A DNA stretch of 56,982 nucleotides from Candidatus Saccharimonadota bacterium (GCA_017652105.1 JAGCBP010000003.1:1-56982), one strand, 5' to 3'. Positions 23,504-33,575 are shown, counted from the first letter of the stretch. Numbers and translations are program-made. The notes: a model not told the origin generated them from the sequence alone.

Positions 23504-24898
23504 CTATTTCTTAGGCGTTTTTTCCTCGCCATAACCATAGCCGTGACCATAATAATAGCTATAGTATTTCGAGGATTTACGATTCACCATATTAAACACG
23601 ATACCAGCCACCTTCGCGCCTACTTTTTCAAGCTCACCCTTCGCCGCCATCAAATCGCTCTTAGAAGTATTACCGTCTTTTACCACAATGATAGTTTCAT
23701 CCATAAGTGAAGACAAAATCACCGAGTCAGCCAAACCGCCAATTGGCGCCCCATCAAAGATAATAATATCATAGCGATGGCGAAGCGAAGTCAAAAGCTT
23801 CTTCATTTTACGAGATGCTAGAAGCTCAGATGGGTTTGGTGGATAAGTACCACAAGTAATAATATCAAGATTATCAACACCCGTATTGTGAATATAATGT
23901 TGAATGTTATCAAGATCATCAGTCAGAAGGTTAGAAAGACCATCAGTATTTGGCACATCAAATAGTCTATGCACACGACCTTTTCTAAGATCGCAGTCTA
24001 CTAGAAGCACCTTCTTTTCAGCCTGCGCAAACGAAATCGCGAGGTTTGCCGACACAAAGCTTTTACCTTCAGAAGCATTCGTAGAAGTCACCAAAATAGT
24101 TTTGAGATTCTTATCAATCGCGGTAAACTGCAAATTCGTCCGCAAAGATTTGATATTCTCACTCACGATCGACTTTGGATATTTCTCTACCACGAGCTCC
24201 GAAATATTCTCACCTTTTTTGCCAGTCTTCATATCGCTCTTACAAATCCGCCCAGTTTTTGGAAGACCATAAATCTTCTCTACTTCATCACCATGTTTCA
24301 CGCTATCATCAAGATAAAATCTAAGGAATGCAAAACCACCAACTAGAGCAATTGCTACTACTACGGCCAAAATCACATCCCGAGTCAAAGTATTATTAGC
24401 TGGATTTTCTGGCACCTTTGCTATTGAAAGTTGGCTCACGTTATCAAGTTTATAAATCTTTGCCACTTCTTCCGAAAACACATCAGCAATTTCGTTAGCA
24501 ATTCTTGCTGCTTGCCAAGCATCCGGATCTTTCACCGAAACACTCAGAATAGAAGTATTTTCTAGCGGTTTTACGGTTAAATTACCACCCAAACTTTTTG
24601 CATTTGTATTCAAATTAAGGTTGTCCACCACTTGATTCAAAACCAACTCACTTTTGACAATTTCACCATAAGTCGTGGTAAGTTTCTGGCTCACATTTAC
24701 ATCGTTGAGCGTAGAAGCAGCATTAGCGCTGTCATCGCTCTTGGCAATCACAATTGTAGTTTGTGCTTGATAAATCGGCTTTTTGATCGCTAAATCATAG
24801 GTCACGATTCCACCTACACATAGTGCAATCATCAAAACAAAAGCCAAAATATAGTGCTTCAGATAGATAAAAAAGTCTTTAACATTAATTTCTTCCAT
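23504..24898 (-). CDS. Wzz/BY-kinase fusion (chain-length regulator and tyrosine autokinase)
   Basis: Protein of 464 residues. A Wzz domain with membrane helices at about 15-36 and 175-195 flanks an extracytoplasmic coil. The cytoplasmic BY-kinase domain has a Walker A-like TNASEGKSFVSANLA (Ala-Ser in place of the usual Pro-Gly), Walker A' VLLVDCDLRKGRVH and Walker B DIIIFDGAPIGG. The C-terminus is a tyrosine cluster (KYYSYYYGHGYGYGEE), the usual autophosphorylation site. It controls polymer length with the polymerase and phosphatase of this locus. It has its own TGCTATAAT promoter and an AAAGG site. Confidence 0.93.
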   Translation of the reverse strand: MEEINVKDFFIYLKHYILAFVLMIALCVGGIVTYDLAIKKPIYQAQTTIVIAKSDDSANAASTLNDVNVSQKLTTTYGEIVKSELVLNQVVDNLNLNTNAKSLGGNLTVKPLENTSILSVSVKDPDAWQAARIANEIADVFSEEVAKIYKLDNVSQLSIAKVPENPANNTLTRDVILAVVVAIALVGGFAFLRFYLDDSVKHGDEVEKIYGLPKTGRICKSDMKTGKKGENISELVVEKYPKSIVSENIKSLRTNLQFTAIDKNLKTILVTSTNASEGKSFVSANLAISFAQAEKKVLLVDCDLRKGRVHRLFDVPNTDGLSNLLTDDLDNIQHYIHNTGVDNLDIITCGTYPPNPSELLASRKMKKLLTSLRHRYDIIIFDGAPIGGLADSVILSSLMDETIIVVKDGNTSKSDLMAAKGELEKVGAKVAGIVFNMVNRKSSKYYSYYYGHGYGYGEEKTPKK

Positions 24899-24920
24899 AA
24901 AAAACCTTTACTTACTACTA

Positions 24921-24929
24921 ATTATAGCA
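24921..24929 (-). promoter_or_regulatory. Promoter of the Wzz/BY-kinase gene
   Basis: The minus strand reads TGCTATAAT 22 bases before the start at 24898, with AAAGG in between. It allows the kinase-phosphatase pair to be expressed separately from the LCP gene. Confidence 0.68.
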
Positions 24930-24965
24930 CAAAAACCATAAAATGTAAATACTTTAAACATAATT

Positions 24966-26456
24966 TTATTCATTTACCAAATATTCTTTAATCTTGGTCT
25001 GAGCATTGGTAATTGACTCTGGATAAGCCAACATCACATATAGCGGCCTATTTGCCCCCATACTGTAAGTTCCTTGCATCGAACCAGCCCCATCAATAGA
25101 GATAGATTCCACTTGCCAATTTGTACCATCATTTAACTGCATCCGAATAAACGAAGTGATATTATCCTTGGAAAGTGAGGTCTCAAACGAATCTGCTGCG
25201 ATGTCTAGGATGGAAGGTAGCTTCAAAAGATAATTTTTAGATCCAGACAATTTGTTAATAATTGCTGTAATCACTTCCATTTGATTCTCACCACGATGCC
25301 TGTCGCCCCTCTCATAAGATTTGCGTTCGCGAGCAAATCTAAGAGCACATTGGCCATCCACCAATTGTTTACCCTCCTTATACTCGCAAGTTCTATTATA
25401 AATTTCTCCTTCTTTAAGAGTCATAGCTTTGTCTGAATAAATCTCAATCCCATCAAGCTCATCTACCATTTTAACCACCGTTCCAAAACTCACTTTAGCC
25501 GTGTAATCAATGTTAATTCCAAGGAAATCTTCAATCGTAGTTTTACTCATATTAATTCCATATACCCCCGCATGGGTAAGCTTGTCCCGGATTCCAGTTG
25601 TCCCATGAAGTTGTACATAGGTATCCCGTGGGATTGAAACAAGCAGGATTTTGCCTTTCTTTGGATTCACCACGGCAAGGATATTTACATCAGATCTAGA
25701 AGTAGCCTTCAAACCCGCCCGAGAATCCGTCCCAGATATATATAATATAAATGGTTCTTCAGTCACTTCTTTAGTCACGATTTCTGCATTTTCAGTAGAT
25801 AGTTCAATTTCAAAAGTATAAATCACTTTAGTATTTTTTATAGAATCCGCCGCATCCTCTTTTAGCATTTCCAAACGATCCGTTTCAAGCACAATACTAT
25901 CTACGATTTTGCTAGTAAGCACACCAGTGAGAGTTTCTATATCATCATAAAACTGTGGGGTAAATTTCACCAAAGTCTGCAAATATTGCTCTGCGTTTCC
26001 AGCCTTTTCATCGGCCTTAAGGAGCCCTACATTTTTATCAGCCAAACCTTTGATTTCACCAATTCCGCTATCATCCATCACCATTACGCTGTATTCTTTA
26101 GCTTCTTTGCGATTAGTGATTTTATTTACGAACCCATTAAATGCGCTAGTATAACGAAACGCCACAATCGTACCCGCAATACAAGCTACAGAAATTATCC
26201 CACAAATAACTTTTGTTATAGTAGAAACTTTATTCTGCAAAAGTAGTTTAATTGCACTAAATCCAAGTAATACTACTAAAACTGCAATTACTACTGCAAT
26301 CCAAAGCCCACTGATGATATTCATGGTGATAAGCGAAATCAAAAACATCACCGAAGTCACTGCTTGCGCAGCTACTAGTAGAGCGCTAAGCCCCTTCCAA
26401 CTTTTTTTGCTCACAGAACTTTGTTCTGCAAATCTTTCGTTTGTAAAATTAGACAT
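24966..26456 (-). CDS. LytR-CpsA-Psr (LCP) family glycopolymer ligase
   Basis: Protein of 496 residues with three N-terminal membrane helices (about 20-110), an accessory extracytoplasmic region, and the LCP domain at about 230-400. The LCP hallmarks are GTDSR, SDVNILAVV, the SIPRDTYV motif, RDKLTHAGVYG and the later Arg pair in ALRFARERKSYERGDRHRGENQ, which bind the pyrophosphate of the polyprenyl donor. LCP enzymes move the finished polymer from the lipid carrier to the cell wall. The start has an AAAGGATTT site and a strong upstream promoter. Confidence 0.93.
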   Translation of the reverse strand: MSNFTNERFAEQSSVSKKSWKGLSALLVAAQAVTSVMFLISLITMNIISGLWIAVVIAVLVVLLGFSAIKLLLQNKVSTITKVICGIISVACIAGTIVAFRYTSAFNGFVNKITNRKEAKEYSVMVMDDSGIGEIKGLADKNVGLLKADEKAGNAEQYLQTLVKFTPQFYDDIETLTGVLTSKIVDSIVLETDRLEMLKEDAADSIKNTKVIYTFEIELSTENAEIVTKEVTEEPFILYISGTDSRAGLKATSRSDVNILAVVNPKKGKILLVSIPRDTYVQLHGTTGIRDKLTHAGVYGINMSKTTIEDFLGINIDYTAKVSFGTVVKMVDELDGIEIYSDKAMTLKEGEIYNRTCEYKEGKQLVDGQCALRFARERKSYERGDRHRGENQMEVITAIINKLSGSKNYLLKLPSILDIAADSFETSLSKDNITSFIRMQLNDGTNWQVESISIDGAGSMQGTYSMGANRPLYVMLAYPESITNAQTKIKEYLVNE

Positions 26457-26509
26457 CTAAATCCTTTGGTTAATTTTAAATGCCCACCAACCCCACTACT
26501 ATTACCATA

Positions 26510-26538
26510 ATTCTACCCTATTCTTGACTTTTTGTCAA
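26510..26538 (-). promoter_or_regulatory. Promoter of the LCP gene
   Basis: On the minus strand TTGACA is followed after exactly 17 bases by TAGAAT, about 54 bases before the LCP start. It marks the boundary between the variable core and the conserved export/attachment genes. Confidence 0.75.
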
Positions 26539-26570
26539 TTATGGTTTTATTGTTTGATCAGACGGTAAGA

Positions 26571-27548
26571 CTACCTCTCTTCATACAAATCATCGAGTGA
26601 TTTACGGGTGCTGCACGGTATCACAGAACTCTCCGGATAGTGCCCAAGAGCTATCACTACTACTATTTTCTCACTATATTTGATATCTAATATTTTTTTC
26701 ATAGCTTTTTCTTCTCTATAATTATTATTGTATTCCAAAAAACAGCTTCCTATGCCAATAGAGTGTAAAGCGTTAATAAAGTTCATCGCAAACAAACCTG
26801 CATTAAAATAGCCTTGCATAAATTCACCGGCATCAAACAAAGATGATTCATCATATGTAATAATAGCGAAATTCGCATTATCAACATTAAAACCAGTCAA
26901 ACCATGCGGATATTTTAAGATTTTCTTCTTCATATCTATATCTTTAACATAATAAACCTTTACCATTTGCCGATTGCATGCTGTAGGAGTATGAGATGCC
27001 ATATCAACAGCTTTTTTAATATCGCTAGTCAAAACAGGATCTTTAGAAAAGTCTCTAAATGAATGCCTACTCGACAAAAATTTGCCAAAGTCTATCGATG
27101 CGTCCTTTATAAAATTCTTTTTACGAATTTCGCACACGCCAGTCTTGAGATCAACTGTTTTATCAGCATTTCTCTTTTTTACAATTTTATACTCTTCTCG
27201 ATCAGTCCATCCCATAGATTCATAAAATTTCATATATGCATTTAAAATACTTACACCTAGTTCGTAGGAAAAATCCTTTTTCCAGCCATTCTGATCATAC
27301 AAATCTAAACAGTTAATTATTTCTTTGACTTTTCCAACGCCAAAATATCTTGGTGATTTATTAGACATGCCTTTTTCAAGCGCATGGACATTCATTAATA
27401 TTCTATAACCAACTTTTATAGAATCCTGAGTGCTGTTAGCCCAGTTCTTTATAAAAAATCTTTTTTCATCGGCGACCCTATTATTAATAGCTATGCGACG
27501 TCTAATGTCTGCTATAATTGGTAGATTTTTCTTAATAAAATCTTTCAT
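26571..27548 (-). CDS. Nitroreductase-family flavoprotein in the glycan locus
   Basis: Protein of 325 residues. The C-terminal 190 residues carry the nitroreductase fold: FLSSRHSFRDFSKDPV with the FMN-phosphate Arg/Ser, a mid segment SHTPTACNRQ, and SIGIGSCFLEYN near the end. The N-terminal 130 residues are a helical extension seen in relatives from polysaccharide loci. It sits at the 3' end of the variable core, directly after the flippase, and may modify a sugar or pyruvyl precursor; the substrate is unknown. It is AT-rich like the rest of the core. Confidence 0.78.
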   Translation of the reverse strand: MKDFIKKNLPIIADIRRRIAINNRVADEKRFFIKNWANSTQDSIKVGYRILMNVHALEKGMSNKSPRYFGVGKVKEIINCLDLYDQNGWKKDFSYELGVSILNAYMKFYESMGWTDREEYKIVKKRNADKTVDLKTGVCEIRKKNFIKDASIDFGKFLSSRHSFRDFSKDPVLTSDIKKAVDMASHTPTACNRQMVKVYYVKDIDMKKKILKYPHGLTGFNVDNANFAIITYDESSLFDAGEFMQGYFNAGLFAMNFINALHSIGIGSCFLEYNNNYREEKAMKKILDIKYSEKIVVVIALGHYPESSVIPCSTRKSLDDLYEER

Positions 27549-27551
27549 TGT

Positions 27552-28958
27552 TTACACCTTTCTTTTCTTTAAAATATTTAGTACAAAATCCATATTTCTT
27601 AAATTAAATAACAACATACCCATAACGGCAACTAGAATATTTACTATATTTGCATATATATTATCTATATAATATATACTCAATACAATACCAAACGAAA
27701 TAAGCAAATTCAATATTAATCTAGCACTTATTTTTATACCTATATAACGTTTTTTAACATTCAGAAAACGATAAAAAGCTAGCATGAAGAAAGATAGCAA
27801 AGTAGAAACGACCGCTGCAAAAGACCCCATAAAACCTATCAAAGCGATATCAGCTATAATATTTATTACAGCTGCCATGATCGAAGAAACTGCAATAGAT
27901 AAAGTGTTTCCTTTAGCAATATATATTACGCCTAATATACCAGCACAAATTTGAAATGTAGTGGCAGCAATAGCTATAGGAATTAATGGATAAGCCTCAT
28001 TAAACTCATGACCCACCATAAGTTTAAACAAAAACGGCATACAGGCAATCAAAACACCACCTATCGACACAAATATATTCAATACTATATCAAAAATCTT
28101 GTTGTAGTACAAAGACAAATCCTTATCTTCAACACTCAACGAAATAGATTCTGTCAAACTCATGTTGAAAACATTGAAAATTAACAAACTAATTGTTGAA
28201 AATTTATAAGCAACTGACAATATACCGGTCGCAGCAACGCTAATAAAGTTTGCCACCACTATTCTATCGGATGAAGTAAAAATCCACCAAGACAACGAGT
28301 TCGGTACCATAGGCAACGAATATTTCAATAATTTCTTTATCAGACCAAAGTCAACAAACTTTATTGATATTAATCTTTGAAGACCCATTTTAAAGAAAAG
28401 GAAAATGATGCCCGCGATATACCCCACAACGGCACCATATAATAATCCTTCAGCACGCAATCCGATACCAAGCAAAAGAAAGATATTTGCAACAGCCGTC
28501 ACGATAGCATTTATTATATTAGAAACCGAATAGCCACCATTATCACCAAGACCGCGCGAAATTTGCATCAATAAAGATGAAATACCGCCAAAAAACATAT
28601 TTAATATTAATAAGCCCATATAGTCATAATTTATAAATATATTTAGGACACCCATTCCTATAGCGAAAATAGCACTCGAACCTAACACAAAAAACACTGA
28701 TGCGGATACGAGTTTTTTTGTCTTCTCCTTATTACCCCTATTGTCAATCAGAAATCTAAAAACGCCCTGGTCCAGTTGAAGACCAACTATCGGTACCAAT
28801 AAATTCACAAAAGTATTTACAAGCTCAACCTCACCGTATTCACTAGCAGTTAGGATAGTAGTATATAATGGCAACAATAAATACTGAACACCTTTAAGGA
28901 AAAAAGTCCCTATAAATAACACTATAGTATTTTTAACTAGTGCAGTTTCACGCTTCAT
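27552..28958 (-). CDS. Wzx-type polysaccharide flippase
   Basis: Integral membrane protein of 468 residues with about 12 to 14 hydrophobic helices, in the MATE/Wzx (PST) superfamily. It opens with a hydrophobic helix ending in LPLYTTILTASEYGEVELVNT, the usual first-loop signature. It should flip lipid-linked repeat units to the outer face for the polymerase encoded three genes upstream. Its start overlaps the pyruvyl transferase stop by four bases. Very AT-rich. Confidence 0.9.
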   Translation of the reverse strand: MKRETALVKNTIVLFIGTFFLKGVQYLLLPLYTTILTASEYGEVELVNTFVNLLVPIVGLQLDQGVFRFLIDNRGNKEKTKKLVSASVFFVLGSSAIFAIGMGVLNIFINYDYMGLLILNMFFGGISSLLMQISRGLGDNGGYSVSNIINAIVTAVANIFLLLGIGLRAEGLLYGAVVGYIAGIIFLFFKMGLQRLISIKFVDFGLIKKLLKYSLPMVPNSLSWWIFTSSDRIVVANFISVAATGILSVAYKFSTISLLIFNVFNMSLTESISLSVEDKDLSLYYNKIFDIVLNIFVSIGGVLIACMPFLFKLMVGHEFNEAYPLIPIAIAATTFQICAGILGVIYIAKGNTLSIAVSSIMAAVINIIADIALIGFMGSFAAVVSTLLSFFMLAFYRFLNVKKRYIGIKISARLILNLLISFGIVLSIYYIDNIYANIVNILVAVMGMLLFNLRNMDFVLNILKKRKV

Positions 28959-30094
28959 CTCGCCCTCTTTTCTACTTTTTTGAGCACATCCCGAACGAAA
29001 CTATGTGACTTATTGTATTCATCCTCCAAAATAGTAGTCAAATTAGAGTAATCAGAAGTATCAAGTAACTCCGCCAATCTCAAATTATCAGCACGATATA
29101 GTATCCGTTTACTTAACCCCAATCTATTATACAAATCCACCATTCTACTACCAGTTTCTAAATGCGGTATTACGCAGCAAGGTTTTCTATAAATAGCCGA
29201 GAAAGCAGCTCCATGGAACGAATTGGTCACCACAAAAGTCGAATTTTTAATCAAATACAAGAAATCCTCTGGTCCAGCATCCGATATCACAGTTTCATTT
29301 TTGTATCTTTTCTTTTTAGCTATACTTACAACCCTCATACCCATATTCTCAGAAATTGCATTTACTACCTTTACTAATTCTTTATTTTCTTGTAAAACAT
29401 AAGTAAAAATATAAGGCTCTTGGCTTAGGTTTAAGCTACTCTCTTGCAGAATATTATCCCAATCTTTTTTATCTATTAGAAATGTAGGATCAATGTTGAC
29501 AGAAATCTTTTTTGATAATATTTTTTTCAATATTTTTCTTCCCGATTCCTCTCTTACGGATATTGCATCAAACGCATTCACAGCCTGCTTGTAATCATTC
29601 AAATATCTCTTTTCAATTTCAGATCTAGCTATACTTGCAGCATAAGATGCTTTAACGGTGTTGCTAGATACAAAATTTAGATAATAGGCCCCATCAAATC
29701 CCTCAGTAATACCAGTGTTCCATACTTGATCGCTTCCCACAAAAACCACATCATACTTCAATCCAAGCTCTTTTAGCTCTTCGCATTTGCTATATCTTTT
29801 ACTAGTCATGATATAGTTGTTTCGAATAAAATCATCAAATTTATGTTTTTTCCTCAATCTTGCTTGTAAGTTAAGTATTCTCCATCCCAAATGCAACATT
29901 TTATTGAAAAATCCATGGAAATCTTTATATATCTTAAAACTAAATATTTTATACATTTTTTCAAAATACTCAGGTCGATAATCAATAATCTCCACATCGC
30001 CCAACTCTTTCTTTAAAAATTCTTGTAGGGCATAGGCCTGCAAAACCGAACCATAGTTATGCGCACTATGTATACTAATTAAACCTACTTTCAT
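28955..30094 (-). CDS. Polysaccharide pyruvyl transferase family protein
   Basis: Protein of 379 residues of the PF04230 family, which adds pyruvate ketals from phosphoenolpyruvate to sugars of surface polymers. Characteristic segments are the N-terminal SIHSAHNYGSVLQAYALQ, the FVGSDQVWNTG motif, the FDAISVREESGRKILK helix, and the FVVTNSFHGAAFSAIYRKP segment of the second half. It overlaps its neighbours by four bases on both sides, so it is firmly part of the core operon. A pyruvylated, negatively charged polymer is therefore likely. Confidence 0.9.
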   Translation of the reverse strand: MKVGLISIHSAHNYGSVLQAYALQEFLKKELGDVEIIDYRPEYFEKMYKIFSFKIYKDFHGFFNKMLHLGWRILNLQARLRKKHKFDDFIRNNYIMTSKRYSKCEELKELGLKYDVVFVGSDQVWNTGITEGFDGAYYLNFVSSNTVKASYAASIARSEIEKRYLNDYKQAVNAFDAISVREESGRKILKKILSKKISVNIDPTFLIDKKDWDNILQESSLNLSQEPYIFTYVLQENKELVKVVNAISENMGMRVVSIAKKKRYKNETVISDAGPEDFLYLIKNSTFVVTNSFHGAAFSAIYRKPCCVIPHLETGSRMVDLYNRLGLSKRILYRADNLRLAELLDTSDYSNLTTILEDEYNKSHSFVRDVLKKVEKRAR

Positions 30095-31176
30095 ATTTTT
30101 TCCTCCGCAAACTTCAAATACTCATTCATACAATACTTATCATCACACAATTTCAAGATAGGATTTTTATTTACCGGATATGATTTTAATGCTAAATTCA
30201 TTTTATCGATATATGACTTTATGTCATCTTTTTTAACAAGATACCTTGCAAAATCTCCAATCAATATTTCACTAGGACCATATTCACAATCAGCAGAAAC
30301 GATAGGTGTGCCACATGCAGCCGCTTCAATCATATTCATCGGGAATCCTTCAAAATCAGAAGTACATAACAATAACGCAGCATTTTTCATCCATTTATAA
30401 ACATTGTCTTGCCAACCCAAGAAAAAAATACTTTTATCAATATTCATATCCAATGCCTTTCTCTTCAAGTCTTTCTCCAACTCACCAGTACCGCAAAAAA
30501 CCAAATCATATCTTTTATAAAATCGCCCGCTTTTATAGATCTCCAGCGCCCTATCAAATCTCTTCTGTTGTTTTAACCTGCCGACTAACAAGATGTATGG
30601 TCTATTAATATTATTATCTTCAGTAGCCATGCTGCGAATCTTTTTTACCTCTATTGGATTATAAATCACCTTTAGATATTTCTTTTTCAAACCATATATT
30701 TCTTCTAATTCATTTTTAATGCCATAAGACACACAAACAATCTTTCGTTTTCTATACAAAAGTCTTAACAAACAACGCAGTCTAAAAGTACCGTGACTTT
30801 TTAACAGACCGAAGGTACAGTGCACAACATAAATAGCACGATCACCAACATGAGAAAACCTAGTAATTATATTAGCTAATGGTAAATGACTAGTGATTAG
30901 TACATATTCTTTTTTACTTTTACTAATTATTCTATTTAATTTCAGCGCGCCAAATAATACACTTCGAATCTTGCCAGTCTTCTTACTCAAATCATAACCG
31001 AGAGAATAATAGCGTATTCCTTTTTCATATACTATGGTTTTGTTATTTTTTGCCACCGATACAAAATCAACCTCATAACCCATTCCCACACAAGCCTTAG
31101 CCATATTCTCACACACACGCTCTGCCCCACCATTCCTAACAGAATTTACTACAAATAGCACTTTATTTTTTCCCAT
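30091..31176 (-). CDS. Family 4 glycosyltransferase
   Basis: GT-B enzyme of 361 residues. It opens with VLFVVNSVRNGGAERVCENM, has the donor-side segment YILLVGRLKQQKRFDRALEI, and the E-x7-E element in EGFPMNMIEAAACGTPIVSA followed by a GPSEIL loop. This is a retaining transferase pattern, of galactosyl-, glucosyl- or N-acetylhexosaminyl-type. It overlaps the polymerase gene by 14 bases and the pyruvyl transferase by four. Confidence 0.9.
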   Translation of the reverse strand: MGKNKVLFVVNSVRNGGAERVCENMAKACVGMGYEVDFVSVAKNNKTIVYEKGIRYYSLGYDLSKKTGKIRSVLFGALKLNRIISKSKKEYVLITSHLPLANIITRFSHVGDRAIYVVHCTFGLLKSHGTFRLRCLLRLLYRKRKIVCVSYGIKNELEEIYGLKKKYLKVIYNPIEVKKIRSMATEDNNINRPYILLVGRLKQQKRFDRALEIYKSGRFYKRYDLVFCGTGELEKDLKRKALDMNIDKSIFFLGWQDNVYKWMKNAALLLCTSDFEGFPMNMIEAAACGTPIVSADCEYGPSEILIGDFARYLVKKDDIKSYIDKMNLALKSYPVNKNPILKLCDDKYCMNEYLKFAEEKI

Positions 31177-32386
31177 GCTGAATTTTCCTATTACTATATG
31201 CTATCGGCAAAATATACAAAATATAAACGACTATCTGTAAATATATAACTTCAAAATTAAGAGCAAAAACCAGTAAAATAATTACTAAAACCTTATCTAA
31301 AATCGAATCATCATCCAACATTAATCTTTCGAAAAATACAATGCAAAACAACACTAAACCAACCAAACCAGTTTCTGCTAACAGCTGCCAAATCGTACTA
31401 TGAGTCTGCACATACCACCCACCAGTATAGCTATAATTCATACTAATCACGCTCCTTGCCGAGCTAATCCCATTTCCCAAAACTGGACTTTTTCCAAACG
31501 CTTCTCCCGCCATACTCCATAATTTAAATCTAGTCGACAGGGTATTCATACCAGCAAAAACATGGATTTTTGGCATCAAAACAGACAGCATCGTTATCCC
31601 TAGCGTAAATATTGTATTTAAAAACTGCTCAACTTTCTTATTGGCTTTTATTATTTTAACAAACAAATAATATATTATACCTACAGGTAAAGCCAGCAAA
31701 ACAGTTTTTGAGCAAGCAAAGGCAAAAGCAATACCAAAGATAATCGAGAGAGTTACACGATACATTTTTCGCATCTTCAGCTGCCATAACGACAAAACTC
31801 CTGCGATCAAGAATAAACTTGCGTAATTTGCATCTTCTGCGTAACCAGCAATCCTATAATCACCACCGAAAAGATTTTTGTGTTCTATAATCGCATTCGA
31901 AACAGACATCGAACGGGCATCCGAACCGGATATCTGGGAGAGAGACAGCCCCATACCGGTCAAGATGAAACTTAATACTAATACACAACACGAAAAGACC
32001 AATATTTTTCTAACAACCTGGTCGTCTACAAAATCTTTAAATCGCCTATAAACCAAAATTGCTAACAAATTATTTGCTATAAGAATATTTAATCTAATCA
32101 TCTGGTCTAATTGTATATCTATATTATTCCATAACCACGATATATTAGAGAGTAAACACCAACCAAACAATAGTATCAAACTTATAGATAGTCTATTTAT
32201 TTTTTTATTATCATTTTTTTGTGCATCTTTAACATTTTTAGTAAATAATAAGATAAAGACTCCCAATATCAGTACAATATACCTCAAGTCTAAGCCAAAA
32301 AACAAAAATTCACGGTTGATAGACGAAAAAATAAACAAAAATGAAAATAGATAAAACAATCTTAATTGGATGCTCTTATTTTTCAT
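31163..32386 (-). CDS. Wzy-type polysaccharide polymerase
   Basis: Polytopic protein of 407 residues with about ten hydrophobic segments and a main external loop at about 265-330. The loop holds MNTLSTRFKLWSMAGEAFGKSPVLGNGI, the RF-x-L-W/G-x-G pattern common to Wzy and WaaL proteins. Its position between glycosyltransferases and the flippase supports the polymerase role. Overlaps by 11 bases with the upstream and 14 bases with the downstream gene. Confidence 0.85.
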   Translation of the reverse strand: MKNKSIQLRLFYLFSFLFIFSSINREFLFFGLDLRYIVLILGVFILLFTKNVKDAQKNDNKKINRLSISLILLFGWCLLSNISWLWNNIDIQLDQMIRLNILIANNLLAILVYRRFKDFVDDQVVRKILVFSCCVLVLSFILTGMGLSLSQISGSDARSMSVSNAIIEHKNLFGGDYRIAGYAEDANYASLFLIAGVLSLWQLKMRKMYRVTLSIIFGIAFAFACSKTVLLALPVGIIYYLFVKIIKANKKVEQFLNTIFTLGITMLSVLMPKIHVFAGMNTLSTRFKLWSMAGEAFGKSPVLGNGISSARSVISMNYSYTGGWYVQTHSTIWQLLAETGLVGLVLFCIVFFERLMLDDDSILDKVLVIILLVFALNFEVIYLQIVVYILYILPIAYSNRKIQHGKK

Positions 32387-33575
32387 TCACCAACTCCATT
32401 AAGAAATTTTCAATCTCACTTACAGAACGCTCGTAGTTGAACATAGATTTTCTTTCTGCAACTTTACAACAATAATCATCATAGATAACACCGTCCATCA
32501 TAGATCTCAATCCCATATATAGCGATTCTTCGTCATTCTTACATATTAAACCATACTCAGAGTTATTGCCCAAAATTTCGCGCATACCAGAACAATCTGT
32601 TGTCACAACTGGCTTGCCTAAAACTACAGCCTCCGAAACTGAAGTACTAAAGCCTTCAGCATGCGATGAACAAACAAAAGCGTCTGCATTCTTTATATAT
32701 GGATATGGGTTATTTTTATATCCAAGGAAATACACATTCGACAACCCTAGTTTTTCTTTTTGTTTCTTTAACTCACCCTCAAGAACACCAACACCTATAA
32801 TCCAAATATCACAAGCTAAATTATCGTCATTAAGTCTCTTTACTGCCCTTAATAGTCTATCATAACCTTTTTGCTTAGCCAATCGCCCAACAGTGCAAAA
32901 AGTAAAATTAGTTTTTGTTAAATCAGTAATCTCCTCAACGCTCTTTTTTTGAATCGTTTTTTCATTAATTGGATTGTAAATTACTTTTACTCTATTCCCA
33001 TCAAAATCATATTTTTTACAGAAAGATTCCTTCACTACACCCGAAACGCACACGATTTCATCAAAAGCACTGTAGACTTGTTTCTGTTCATCAACACTAG
33101 TAAAAAAGCATTCTGATTTATTTTCATTTATAAGATCTACGTGCAGCCACACAACTTTCTTAGATTTAGGATTGGAAGAATGACTAATTATTTTCGCAGG
33201 AATTCCCTCCAAAAAAGCAACTTCAATATCGTATTCTTCTTTTATATGTTTTCTATAAAATTTATCAAGATTTGCAATACGCCAAAAAGATTTATAGCAG
33301 TTAATCAAAAACTCCTTTAATAGATTCTTCTTAGTTGAAGTATTTATCGTTTGCCCATATTTTTTATTACCGGTTATCTTCTTCAAAAACTTAAACTTAA
33401 ATATACTTCTATATTTTATATTTTTATTTAATTGATATTTCAAATCACCAAAATCACAAACTGTCATTACTGTTATATCAAATTTATTCTTGTCTAAGGC
33501 ATTAACTAAATCCACTAACACTTTTTCCGCCCCGCCAGCTTGTAGGGTATGGATTAAGAACAACACTTTTTTCAT
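32376..33575 (-). CDS. Family 4 glycosyltransferase
   Basis: GT-B enzyme of about 399 residues. The true start is the ATG at 33575, which shares ATGA with the stop of the preceding gene and has a GAGGAGGGGGG site; the frame is open further upstream but only through a TTG. Motifs include LIHTLQAGGAEKVLVDLV, FCTVGRLAKQKGYDRLLRAV, and EGFSTSVSEAVVLGKPVVTT with the two catalytic-region glutamates. Core-operon member. Confidence 0.9.
   Translation of the reverse strand: MKKVLFLIHTLQAGGAEKVLVDLVNALDKNKFDITVMTVCDFGDLKYQLNKNIKYRSIFKFKFLKKITGNKKYGQTINTSTKKNLLKEFLINCYKSFWRIANLDKFYRKHIKEEYDIEVAFLEGIPAKIISHSSNPKSKKVVWLHVDLINENKSECFFTSVDEQKQVYSAFDEIVCVSGVVKESFCKKYDFDGNRVKVIYNPINEKTIQKKSVEEITDLTKTNFTFCTVGRLAKQKGYDRLLRAVKRLNDDNLACDIWIIGVGVLEGELKKQKEKLGLSNVYFLGYKNNPYPYIKNADAFVCSSHAEGFSTSVSEAVVLGKPVVTTDCSGMREILGNNSEYGLICKNDEESLYMGLRSMMDGVIYDDYCCKVAERKSMFNYERSVSEIENFLMELVNEK

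Noticed and set aside
26509-26544. Terminator formed by CCATAA/TTATGG and TTGAC/GTCAA
   Set aside because: The inverted repeat has no T-run in the direction of the genes, and the same bases form the TTGACA-17-TAGAAT promoter of the LCP gene.
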